Assembly (NCBI RefSeq): GCF_002837185.1 | Contig: NZ_KZ478003.1 | Span: 40,283-104,282 of the forward strand | From: Pseudomonas fluorescens | GTDB lineage: Bacteria > Pseudomonadota > Gammaproteobacteria > Pseudomonadales > Pseudomonadaceae | Length of the DNA stretch: 64,000 nt | Direction: 5' to 3' | Shown: piece after piece, positions 8,984 through 17,080 of the stretch | Layout of the letters: every line of letters starts with the position of its first letter | Numbering within the stretch: the stretch's first letter is position 1 | Program-made: the position numbers and the translations under genes | Notes under the pieces: model-generated | What the model was told of the DNA's origin: nothing | Database searches by the model: none | What the model saw: only the letters and a program-made list of their open reading frames with translations

Positions 8984-11422
8984 ATGATTAATGTGGACCT
9001 GCAACAACTGATCCGCACGCTGACGGACCAGACCCGCTGTGACCTCACGCGTTCTGCCGAGCGCTGCATGACAAGAGGCGGCCATGAAGTGTTAGTGGAG
9101 GATCTGCTCCTGGCCCTGCTCGAGCATCCCGCCGGGCTGATGGTCAAGGCATTGTCCGATGCCGGCATTCCCGTGGGCGAACTGCAGTCAGCCTTGCAGC
9201 CCAGGAGTGAGCAGAGCGCTACACGCAATCCGGTGTTCGCCCAGGCCCTGGTGCTGTGGTTACAACAAGCGTTGATCATTGCGCACGTGGAGTTGGGTCA
9301 ACGTTTCGTCGATCACGGCGCCCTGTTGCTGGCACTTTTACAGCACCCGCTGGAACACGCGGGCAGCGGGTATTACGCCGTGCTCAGCCGCCTTGACACG
9401 GGCAGGCTGCGGGATTTCCTGAAGAGCCAGCCCAGCGAGAACCAGCCGATTGCCAACGAGTCGCTGTTGCAACGCTTTACCCAGGACCTCACCCGGCAGG
9501 CCCGTGAGGGCCGGATAGACCCCGTGCTGTGTCGTGAGCGTGAAATACGCCAGTTGATCGATATTCTGCTGCGCCGGCGCAAGAACAACCCGATTCTTGT
9601 GGGGGAGGCCGGGGTAGGGAAAACCGCGATCGTCGAAGGACTTGCGTTGCAGATCGTCGCGTTGCAAGTGCCCGAGGCCCTTAAAGCGGTTCGCGTGCTG
9701 ACCCTCGATATGGGCCTGCTGCAAGCGGGGGCCGGCCTCAAAGGCGAGTTCGAGCGGCGTCTCAAAGGGGTAATCGATGAAGTGAACGCATCGCCGGAGC
9801 CGGTGATCCTGTTTATCGACGAAGCCCATACCCTGGTTGGCGCTGGCGGCCAGCCGGGAGGCCTGGACGCGGCCAACCTGCTCAAGCCGGCGCTGGCTCG
9901 CGGCGCGCTGCGTACGATTGCCGCCACGACCTGGTCGGAATACAAGCAGTACATCGAAAAGGACCCGGCCCTGGCGCGGCGGTTCCAGCCGGTACTGGTC
10001 GCGCAACCCGGTGTCGAGCAGGCGGTGTCGATTCTGCGGGGACTGGTGCCTGCCTATGAAGCGAGTCATGGCGTGTACGTGCGTGATGATGCGGTGGTGG
10101 CGGCCGCTCGCATGAGTGCACGCTATCTTGCAGGCCGACAACTGCCGGACAAGGCAGTGGACGTGCTGGATACCGCCTGTGCCAGTGTTCGCACGCGTCA
10201 GGCCATGCCGCCGCAGGCATTGCAGGCGCTACGCACCGAACTGATCGAGGGTCAGCGGCAGGCGCGGGCGCTGGGTCGAGACGCCGAGCTCGGTTTGCCG
10301 GTGGACGCACAGGCCTTGCAGGCGTTGACGCTGCGCCTGGAAACCCTTGAGCACGAGCGCCTGGCACTTGAGCGGCGCTGGCTTGAGCGGGGTGAGCAGC
10401 CGTCGGCTAAACCTGAGGTATGCCCGCGTGGCGTAGCGCAAGTCATCAGCGCGTGGACCGGTATTCCCACCGAGCAGTTGGCCCTGGAACAAAACGAAAA
10501 AGTCCTGGGGTTTGCCGAGGCTCTGCGCGCGCGCGTGCTTGGGCAGGAACACGCGGTGCAGGCCCTGGATCGCGCCATGCGCGCGGTCGCCGCTGGGCTT
10601 GACAAGGTCGATGCGCCTGTCGGGGTGTTTCTACTGGTGGGGCCAAGCGGTGTCGGCAAGACCGAAACGGCACTGGCGCTGGCCGATCTCTTGTACGGCG
10701 GTGAGCAGTTCGTTACCACGATCAATATGTCGGAATATCAGGAGAAGCACGCGCTTTCCCGATTGATCGGCGCGCCGCCGGGTTATGTCGGTTATGGCGA
10801 AGGCGGGGTATTAACGGAAGCCGTACGCCAGCGTCCCTATTCGGTGGTGCTGCTCGACGAGGTGGAAAAAGCGGACCCGCAGGTATTGAACCTGTTTTAC
10901 CAGGTGTTCGACAAAGGCCGTGCCAATGATGGCGAAGGGCGGGAAATCGACTTTCGCAACACCGTGCTGCTGATGACTTCCAACTTGGCAAGCGACTGTA
11001 TCGACGCGCTTTGCGCAGACGGTCAACGACCTGATCCCCAAGTGCTGCAAGACGCGATCTATCCAGTACTGCGTGCCCACTTCAAGCCCGCATTGCTCGC
11101 CCGCATGCGTGTCGTACCGTATTACCCGATTGGGGAAAAGGTGCTGCACGAGGTCGCCGCACTCAAACTGGCGAGCCTTGGCCAGCGGCTGCACCAACGT
11201 CAACTGGCGTTCACCTGGACGCCTGGATTGGTGGCGCACATGGCCGAGCGTTGCGCTGACGGCGACAGCGGTGCGCGGTTCATCGACCAGTGGATCGAGC
11301 GGCATTTATTACCGCAGATGGTGGATGGTCTGCTCGACGCCATGGCCGCGGACGCACCGGTTGTCTCGGTGCATGCCCGATTGGATGGCAACGGCCAGCC
11401 CGTCTGTGAGTTCAGCCAATGA
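8984..11422 (+). CDS. clpV: T6SS sheath-recycling ATPase ClpV (TssH)
   Basis: An 812-residue ClpB-type AAA+ ATPase that disassembles contracted TssBC sheath. An N-terminal Clp_N region is followed by two nucleotide-binding domains, with Walker A GEAGVGKT near residue 207 and GPSGVGKT near 552. GAPPGYVGYGEGG in the second domain is the typical pore segment. Two ATGs are in frame, at 8978 and 8984. The AGGA at 8971-8974 is too close to the first, so 8984 (MINVDLQQLIRTL) is preferred. The stop overlaps the ATG of the regulator gene. Confidence 0.94.
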   Translation: MINVDLQQLIRTLTDQTRCDLTRSAERCMTRGGHEVLVEDLLLALLEHPAGLMVKALSDAGIPVGELQSALQPRSEQSATRNPVFAQALVLWLQQALIIAHVELGQRFVDHGALLLALLQHPLEHAGSGYYAVLSRLDTGRLRDFLKSQPSENQPIANESLLQRFTQDLTRQAREGRIDPVLCREREIRQLIDILLRRRKNNPILVGEAGVGKTAIVEGLALQIVALQVPEALKAVRVLTLDMGLLQAGAGLKGEFERRLKGVIDEVNASPEPVILFIDEAHTLVGAGGQPGGLDAANLLKPALARGALRTIAATTWSEYKQYIEKDPALARRFQPVLVAQPGVEQAVSILRGLVPAYEASHGVYVRDDAVVAAARMSARYLAGRQLPDKAVDVLDTACASVRTRQAMPPQALQALRTELIEGQRQARALGRDAELGLPVDAQALQALTLRLETLEHERLALERRWLERGEQPSAKPEVCPRGVAQVISAWTGIPTEQLALEQNEKVLGFAEALRARVLGQEHAVQALDRAMRAVAAGLDKVDAPVGVFLLVGPSGVGKTETALALADLLYGGEQFVTTINMSEYQEKHALSRLIGAPPGYVGYGEGGVLTEAVRQRPYSVVLLDEVEKADPQVLNLFYQVFDKGRANDGEGREIDFRNTVLLMTSNLASDCIDALCADGQRPDPQVLQDAIYPVLRAHFKPALLARMRVVPYYPIGEKVLHEVAALKLASLGQRLHQRQLAFTWTPGLVAHMAERCADGDSGARFIDQWIERHLLPQMVDGLLDAMAADAPVVSVHARLDGNGQPVCEFSQ

Positions 11423-12951
11423 CCGGAAAAAGCCTTGAGCAACTGCCTGACCCGCTTGCCCATGCCCGCGCCATGCTCGACTGTTTCACGCGAATAGGCC
11501 TGGACACCGACGTCGCTTCATTGCCCGGCGTGTGCGTTTCGGCTGCGGCACACATGAGCCACTGTGAACTGAGCCAGTTGTACCGGCTCGATGAAGGAAC
11601 TGGTCGGCTTGATCTGATCGCCCAGCACCTGAGCACGACACCCTCGTTGGAGGTTGCGGCTGCAGCTATCGATCTGCTGCAGGTGCCTTTGCTGCGCGAC
11701 ACCGTGAACCAGGGCGTTGCCGTCGATGTGGAAGATGGGCAAAACAGTCCCTACGACATGGCTTTTTTGCCGGTGCTCGCGTCACCTTGGCGCGCCATGT
11801 TGAGTGTGCCGCTGTTCAACCGCCTCAATGCAGTCACGGGCGTGCTCCTATGCGCCGCTCAACGCCCGGCGCCGTTACGAGGATACGCGTGCTCGCTGGG
11901 CCAGTTCGGCAGCTTCGCCTTGCACCAATTGGCTCTGTTGCGCAGCCTGCGGTGGGTGCCGGCTGTTGCACCGCAAGGACACGAACAGTCGCTGGCCGGT
12001 ACTTATGGCCTGATTGGCAGCAGCACAGCGATGGCCCAGACCTGCCAATTGATCGGCAAGGTGCTGCATACCCCTTATACCGTCCTGCTGCGGGGAGAAA
12101 CCGGCACCGGCAAAGAAGTGGTGGCTCGGGCCATCCACCTGGCAGGGCCGCGTGCGGCCAAGGCGTTTGTGGTGCAGAACTGCGCGGCGTTCCCGGAAGG
12201 CTTGTTGGAGAGTGAGCTGTTCGGCTACCGAAAAGGCGCGTTCACCGGTGCCGAGCGCAACTATGCCGGGCTGTTCGACGCCGCGCATGGCGGCACTCTA
12301 CTGCTGGATGAAATCGGCGACATGCCGCTGTCCCTGCAAGCGAAGCTATTGCGGGTATTGCAGGAAGGCGAGGTTCGTCCATTGGGCGCCAGTGCAGCGC
12401 ACAAAGTTGATGTGCGTATCATCGCGGCCACTCACCGCGACCTGGCAGCCATGGTCGCCGAAGGCCGCTTTCGCGAAGACCTTTATTACCGGCTTGCCCA
12501 GTTCCCCATCCACTTGCCCGCCTTGCGTGAGCGGGACGGAGATGTGCTGCAACTGGCACGCCATTTCGCCGTCAAGGCGTGCGCAAGCCTGGGGAGGACA
12601 CCTGTGCAATGGTCGAATATCGCCCTTGATCAACTGTCGAGTCATCCCTTTCCCGGCAACGTGCGTGAACTCAAATGCCTGGTGGAGCGAGCGGTGCTGT
12701 TGTGTGACGACGACGTGATTCTGCCGGTGCACCTGTCGCTGCCCCAGGCACCGGCCGCTACCGCCGTTGATGATGTAACGCTGCGCCAGCGTATGGAACG
12801 GGTAGAGCGGGTGTTCCTGCTCGATTGCCTGCACAAGAATCGTGGCAACCGAACCCGTACCGCCCGTGAACTGGGTGTTGCACGGCGCACGCTGCTGTAC
12901 CGGCTGGCGCGCTTGAACATTGCCTGCGGCGATGCCCGTGGGGAGCGTTGA
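11419..12951 (+). CDS. vasH: sigma54-dependent transcriptional activator (VasH/Sfa-like)
   Basis: A 510-residue enhancer-binding protein that should activate RNA polymerase carrying sigma54. The N-terminal 170 residues look like a GAF sensor. The central AAA+ domain has Walker A GETGTGKE (about 226), the sigma54-contact motif GAFTGA (about 272) and Walker B GGTLLLDEIGD. A Fis-type helix-turn-helix closes the protein (NRTRTARELGVARRTLLYRL). Encoded between clpV and the fha region, it matches VasH of Vibrio and Sfa2 of the P. aeruginosa H2 cluster. Likely targets are the hcp and tssA promoters. All motor motifs look intact. Confidence 0.92.
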   Translation: MTGKSLEQLPDPLAHARAMLDCFTRIGLDTDVASLPGVCVSAAAHMSHCELSQLYRLDEGTGRLDLIAQHLSTTPSLEVAAAAIDLLQVPLLRDTVNQGVAVDVEDGQNSPYDMAFLPVLASPWRAMLSVPLFNRLNAVTGVLLCAAQRPAPLRGYACSLGQFGSFALHQLALLRSLRWVPAVAPQGHEQSLAGTYGLIGSSTAMAQTCQLIGKVLHTPYTVLLRGETGTGKEVVARAIHLAGPRAAKAFVVQNCAAFPEGLLESELFGYRKGAFTGAERNYAGLFDAAHGGTLLLDEIGDMPLSLQAKLLRVLQEGEVRPLGASAAHKVDVRIIAATHRDLAAMVAEGRFREDLYYRLAQFPIHLPALRERDGDVLQLARHFAVKACASLGRTPVQWSNIALDQLSSHPFPGNVRELKCLVERAVLLCDDDVILPVHLSLPQAPAATAVDDVTLRQRMERVERVFLLDCLHKNRGNRTRTARELGVARRTLLYRLARLNIACGDARGER

Positions 12952-13031
12952 ACGGTGTATCTGAAGATTGCCGAGATCATCGCCGCCGCCATCGATAGGC
13001 GTCGGCATGCCTTTCACCGAGGAGAAACCTG

Positions 13032-13163
13032 ATGCTTGATCGTCCCCGGCACCTCATCGTGCTTGTGCTGTGTCTGCTTGGCGGTTGTAACGCCAACTAT
13101 GTATTCGATGACGCCCAATACCGGCCTTTGGGTGAGCCTCAGGCAGTGATCCGTGGCCGCTGA
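13032..13163 (+). CDS. small T6SS-operon lipoprotein (OrfX position)
   Basis: A 43-residue open frame that is easily missed. It starts at ATG 13032 behind GAGGAGA and encodes MLDRPRHLIVLVLCLLGGCN, a short basic start, a hydrophobic stretch and a lipobox LGGC, then about 25 residues rich in Tyr and Asp. It is predicted to be a lipid-anchored envelope peptide. It sits between the sigma54 activator and fha, the same place as orfX in the P. aeruginosa H2 cluster as I recall it. It is distinct from TssJ, which is encoded at 14371. Function is unknown. An accessory part of the membrane complex is a guess from position. Confidence 0.72.
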   Translation: MLDRPRHLIVLVLCLLGGCNANYVFDDAQYRPLGEPQAVIRGR

Positions 13164-13183
13164 GCAGAGGAGGGAGCCTGACC

Positions 13184-14374
13184 ATGCAACTCGTGTTTGA
13201 AGTATGTGAGGCCGCAGGCGCCAGTCCTGCGTCCACGGTGCGCAAGGTGTTTGACGGCGTCGGCGGCGTGATTGGCCGTGGCTCCGGCTGTGACTGGGTA
13301 ATCCACGATCCCAGCCGCTTGCTCTCAAGCCACCATGCCCTGGTGGGTTGCCGGGAAGGACGTTACTTTCTCACCGATATCAGCAGCAACGGTATCGGCA
13401 TGCCAAGCAGTGGTGAGCGACTGCGCAAGGGGCAGGCGCGACTGATCGAGGAGGGCGATGTATTCGAGCTGGGGACGTTGTCGATACGCGCGCGGTTGAT
13501 TGAACCCGCTCAACCCTTTGATGAACTGCCGATCAGCACGGGTATACCGATTCCCGATGACGCTTTCCTGGCGCTGGACCCGTTGCAGGCGCTGGACCTT
13601 GAGCACCAGCGGCATAGCGTCTCGGATGAGCTGGCGGCGTTGAGTGCAGGCGTCGGCGAACTCGGGGCATGGGCTGATCGGTATGCCGCCGACCGCGAGC
13701 ATGTGGCGATGCCGCGCAGGGTTGATCCCCTCAGGGAGATGCCCGTGGCTGAATCTGTCGCGATGGCAGCCTCGTCCGACGAGGTCTTCTGGATCGCGTT
13801 CGCTGCGGCGCTGGGGCTCGACCTGGACAGGCTTGACAGTGCTGCCCGAGAGGCGCTGGCGATCAAGGTGGCGCGCTTGTTTCGGCTGGAGGTAGAACGA
13901 CTGCAAAGCAGCCTGCGCACCTGTGAACAATTGCAAGGCGAACTGGCAACGCTGCCTGTCGACGCGTTGCGCACCGCCCACAACCCCTTGCACAACTGTG
14001 TCGATACCGACGCGGCCTTAACCGCGATATTGGACATGGCGCAGGTGGCCCCGCTGTCTGGCGAACAGGCGATCGCCCAGGCTCACTGGGCGCTTCAGGT
14101 GCATCAGGTCGCGTTGCTGAGCGCCTGCCGCAGTACGCTGCGTAACGCTCGAGCCGCTTTCGCCCCAGGCCATTTACTGGCGTGTGCCGAATTTCAGGAA
14201 GCAGCCCCCCGATGGTTTTCCGACGGCGCGCGCTGGCGGGCATACCTGCGTCACTACCGGCGCCTGGTGGCGGATGAGCAGTCCGACGAGCGACCGCTGG
14301 GCAGCGACTTCGTCAGGGCCTATGAGGAACAGGTGCGCCTGATCTCAACCCTGCACAACGATTATCCAGGATGA
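13184..14374 (+). CDS. fha: T6SS FHA-domain protein (Fha/TagH type)
   Basis: A 396-residue protein with an N-terminal forkhead-associated domain of about 100 residues. The phosphothreonine-binding core reads GGVIGRGSGCDWVI, then LLSSHHALVG and ISSNGIG, which matches the FHA Gly-Arg, Ser-His and Asn-Gly positions. The C-terminal region is the type VI-specific part of Fha proteins and ends DFVRAYEEQVRLI. It should act in the cytoplasm, where Fha proteins bind phosphorylated partners and promote T6SS assembly. The phosphatase and kinase at the operon end are its natural regulators. The ATG has GGAGG upstream, and the stop overlaps the tssJ start. Confidence 0.9.
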   Translation: MQLVFEVCEAAGASPASTVRKVFDGVGGVIGRGSGCDWVIHDPSRLLSSHHALVGCREGRYFLTDISSNGIGMPSSGERLRKGQARLIEEGDVFELGTLSIRARLIEPAQPFDELPISTGIPIPDDAFLALDPLQALDLEHQRHSVSDELAALSAGVGELGAWADRYAADREHVAMPRRVDPLREMPVAESVAMAASSDEVFWIAFAAALGLDLDRLDSAAREALAIKVARLFRLEVERLQSSLRTCEQLQGELATLPVDALRTAHNPLHNCVDTDAALTAILDMAQVAPLSGEQAIAQAHWALQVHQVALLSACRSTLRNARAAFAPGHLLACAEFQEAAPRWFSDGARWRAYLRHYRRLVADEQSDERPLGSDFVRAYEEQVRLISTLHNDYPG

Positions 14375-14865
14375 TATTCATGCATCGAGCCACCCTCATA
14401 TCGCTGTTGCTCATGCTCGGACTGTTGGCTGGCTGCAGCGCCCTATCGCCGTTCTCGACGTTGACCAAACTGGATCTGGTACTGACCGCCAACGAGCACG
14501 TCAACCCGGATCTTCAGGGTCGACCCTCGCCGATCGTGCTGCAGTTGATTGAACTGCGCCATGGCGTTGCCTTTGAGAACGCCGACTTCTTCAGCCTGTA
14601 TGACAACGCCGAGCAGAGTTTGCCAAAGGACTGGGTGAGCAGTGAGGAAGTTGAACTGCGCCCGGGCGATCGACTGGCACTCAAGTTGAGGGTCGAACCA
14701 AACAGTCATTTTGTGGGCGTCCTGGCGGCCTATCGAGACTTGCCACACGTTCAATGGCGGCTGCTCGTTCCGCTCACCGCCCGGCGCTTGAACCGTGCCG
14801 AGCTGGTGCTGGACCAGGACGGAATCCGGCTTGCCGACCCGCGTTCCGACAAGGAGGTGCAGTGA
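14371..14865 (+). CDS. tssJ: T6SS outer-membrane lipoprotein TssJ
   Basis: A 164-residue lipoprotein, the outer-membrane anchor of the TssJLM membrane complex. A signal peptide ends in the lipobox LLAGCS at about residue 22. The mature part has the TssJ beta-sandwich text VLTANEHVNPDLQGRPSPIV and LRHGVAFENADFFSLY. The start could be the ATG at 14371, coupled to the fha stop, or the ATG three codons later at 14380. tssK begins two bases after its stop. Its partner TssM is encoded two genes further on. Confidence 0.92.
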   Translation: MIFMHRATLISLLLMLGLLAGCSALSPFSTLTKLDLVLTANEHVNPDLQGRPSPIVLQLIELRHGVAFENADFFSLYDNAEQSLPKDWVSSEEVELRPGDRLALKLRVEPNSHFVGVLAAYRDLPHVQWRLLVPLTARRLNRAELVLDQDGIRLADPRSDKEVQ

Positions 14866-14866
14866 T

Positions 14867-16195
14867 ATGCACGTACATAAAGTCATATGGCAGGAAGGCA
14901 TGCTGTTGCGGCCACAGCACTTGCAGCACAACGACCGGCATTACCAGCAACAGCTCAACCAGACGCGGTTGCTGGGCCCTGATGCCTGGGGCTTCCTCAC
15001 ACTGGAATTCGATGTGCAGTACCTCAACCTGGGCAAGCTGGTGGTCACTCAAGCCAGCGGTGTGTTGCCGGACGGCACCCTGTTCGACCACGGTACCGCC
15101 ATGGAACCCCTGGTATTACAGGTGCCCGCCAATACCGGGGAACAGGCCGTTTACCTTGCGCTGTTACTGGCGACCGACAATCAGATTGAAGCCCGGCAAC
15201 CGGAGCAGGGCGATGTCCTGGCGCGCTACCTCAGCTGTGAAGTGGAGGTAGGCGACTCGAATGCCGGGACCGGCTCTCGTTGTCGGATTCACTGCGCGCG
15301 ACCTGATCTGCGCCTCCTGTTGGGTGAGCCGCAGAGGGAGCAGGGTTACGTCACACTCAAGGTCGCACAGGTACTGGAGTCTACCGACGCGGGGGGCGTG
15401 CGCCTGGACGCGGAGTTCGTCCCTACGTTCATTTTTATGCATGACCGCGGGTATGTAGCCTCTTGTCTCAAGGAGGTGATCGGCTTGCTTGCATCGCGGG
15501 GGGATGCCATCGCCGCGCGGATCAGGGGGGAGAGCACCGCCGCCGGCACGCAGGTGGGCGATTTTCTGATGCTGCAGGTCATCAATCGTACCGAGCTTGC
15601 ACTGCGCCACTGCTTGAGCCAGGCCCGGGTGCGCCCTGAAGCGGTGTTCGGTGCACTGTTGGCGCTGCTCGGCGAGTTATCAACGTTCGCCAGCGATAGC
15701 AGGCGCGCTGAGCTGGACGTGCATTACCGGCACGCCGACCAGGGGGCAAGCTTCCGCGGGCTGATGGAAGCGGTGCGGGGCGTGCTGTCGGTCGTGCTGG
15801 AACAACACTCTATCGAGTTGACGTTGCAACAGCGACAGTACGGCGTATTGGTTTGCCCGGTAAGCGACTTGAAATTGCTGGGCACTGCGACGTTCATCCT
15901 GGCGGCCACGGCGCAGTCTGATTCGGAGCAATTACGCCAACGCCTGCCAGCGCATCTGAAAGTCGGCCCCGTTGAGCGCATACGCGAGCTGGTCAACCTG
16001 CACCTGGCGGGTATCAAGGTCAAGCCACTGCCCGTAGCGCCGCGCCAGATCCCGTTTCACGCCGGCAAGACTTATTTCATTCTGGACATGAGTGCCCGCG
16101 ACATCGCGCAGTTGCAGCAGTCGGGTGGGTTCGCGTTCCACGTGGGGGGCGAATTCTCCGGGCTTGAGTTGGCCTTCTGGGCCATCAGGAATTGA
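14867..16195 (+). CDS. tssK: T6SS baseplate adaptor TssK
   Basis: A 442-residue TssK protein, which docks the baseplate to the membrane complex. The diagnostic N-terminus reads HKVIWQEGMLLRPQHLQ and is followed by RHYQQQLNQTRLLGPDAWGF. ATG 14867 is chosen because AAGGAGG lies about 9 bases upstream inside the tssJ end. An earlier in-frame start would add 24 unrelated residues. The C-terminus ends FSGLELAFWAIRN, as in other TssK proteins. The tssL ATG follows within six bases of the stop. Confidence 0.94.
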   Translation: MHVHKVIWQEGMLLRPQHLQHNDRHYQQQLNQTRLLGPDAWGFLTLEFDVQYLNLGKLVVTQASGVLPDGTLFDHGTAMEPLVLQVPANTGEQAVYLALLLATDNQIEARQPEQGDVLARYLSCEVEVGDSNAGTGSRCRIHCARPDLRLLLGEPQREQGYVTLKVAQVLESTDAGGVRLDAEFVPTFIFMHDRGYVASCLKEVIGLLASRGDAIAARIRGESTAAGTQVGDFLMLQVINRTELALRHCLSQARVRPEAVFGALLALLGELSTFASDSRRAELDVHYRHADQGASFRGLMEAVRGVLSVVLEQHSIELTLQQRQYGVLVCPVSDLKLLGTATFILAATAQSDSEQLRQRLPAHLKVGPVERIRELVNLHLAGIKVKPLPVAPRQIPFHAGKTYFILDMSARDIAQLQQSGGFAFHVGGEFSGLELAFWAIRN

Positions 16196-16200
16196 ACGCT

Positions 16201-17061
16201 ATGGACAGTGAATATTCGCAGGATGAAAAAACCGTTCTGCTCGATCGCGACGGCCATGGGCCCGCACAAGGAGCGCTTACGCAGTTCCCCTCGCCGCCAC
16301 GCTACGAACAGTTGCAGGATCGGATGATCTACGCGAGCCAGGCGTTGGACGCACACAGCTTCGCGACAATGCTCAACCCGCTGGTGGTCGCGGCTTGGGA
16401 CGTATTGTCGCAAGTGGTCCGGCTCAAGGGCTGCTCAGGTCGTGAAAACCTCGTCACGATCAACGATCGGTTGTCATCAGCGGTGACTCAATTCGAAACC
16501 CGTGCCTTGCAGGGAGGCGTTGAGAACACTCAGGTCATGTCTGCGCGCTACGTGTTGTGCAGCCTGATCGACGAAGCAGTCGTCACCACGGCGTGGGGCG
16601 CTCGAAGCGACTGGTCGAAGATGAGCCTGTTGAGCCGCTTTCACCACGAGACGTTTGGCGGCGAGAAGGTCTTCCAGTTGCTCGAACGCCTGGCGCGTGA
16701 TCCGGTAAAACACGTGGCGATGCTTGAGCTGGGGTACCTGTGCCTGTCCCTGGGGTTCGAAGGGAAGTTTCGAGTGATGGAGCGGGGGATGCTGCACCTC
16801 GAGGCCGTTCGCGATGGCCTTTATCGACAGATCCGGCAGGTGCGCGGCAATCCGTCGTCGGCGCCGGTTTTGCCGCCCGGGCAGGGGCGTGCGCGCGGCA
16901 AGCGCCTATGCGTCATCCCTGCGCGCTGGTTTGTTGCCTTCACGCTGTGTTGTTTGCTCGCGATGTACGCAGGGTTCTCCTGGGTGTTGGAGCGAGACAG
17001 GACCAGCGCACTGCAGAATCTTCAACTTTCGGCGTCGGAGCCTACCCGGACGCCCTTGTAA
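16201..17061 (+). CDS. tssL: T6SS inner-membrane protein TssL (DotU)
   Basis: A 286-residue DotU-family protein of the T6SS membrane complex. The cytoplasmic domain has NPLVVAAWDVLSQVVRLKG, CSLIDEAVVTTAWG and the FHHETFGGEKVFQLLERL segment. One transmembrane helix lies near the C-terminus (WFVAFTLCCLLAMYAGFSWV), followed by only about 25 residues. There is no OmpA-like peptidoglycan-binding extension, so cell-wall anchoring would need another protein. ATG 16201 is preferred. A TTG at 16192 overlapping the tssK stop is also possible. Confidence 0.92.
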   Translation: MDSEYSQDEKTVLLDRDGHGPAQGALTQFPSPPRYEQLQDRMIYASQALDAHSFATMLNPLVVAAWDVLSQVVRLKGCSGRENLVTINDRLSSAVTQFETRALQGGVENTQVMSARYVLCSLIDEAVVTTAWGARSDWSKMSLLSRFHHETFGGEKVFQLLERLARDPVKHVAMLELGYLCLSLGFEGKFRVMERGMLHLEAVRDGLYRQIRQVRGNPSSAPVLPPGQGRARGKRLCVIPARWFVAFTLCCLLAMYAGFSWVLERDRTSALQNLQLSASEPTRTPL

Positions 17062-17080
17062 AAAACGCAGGGAGCAATGA

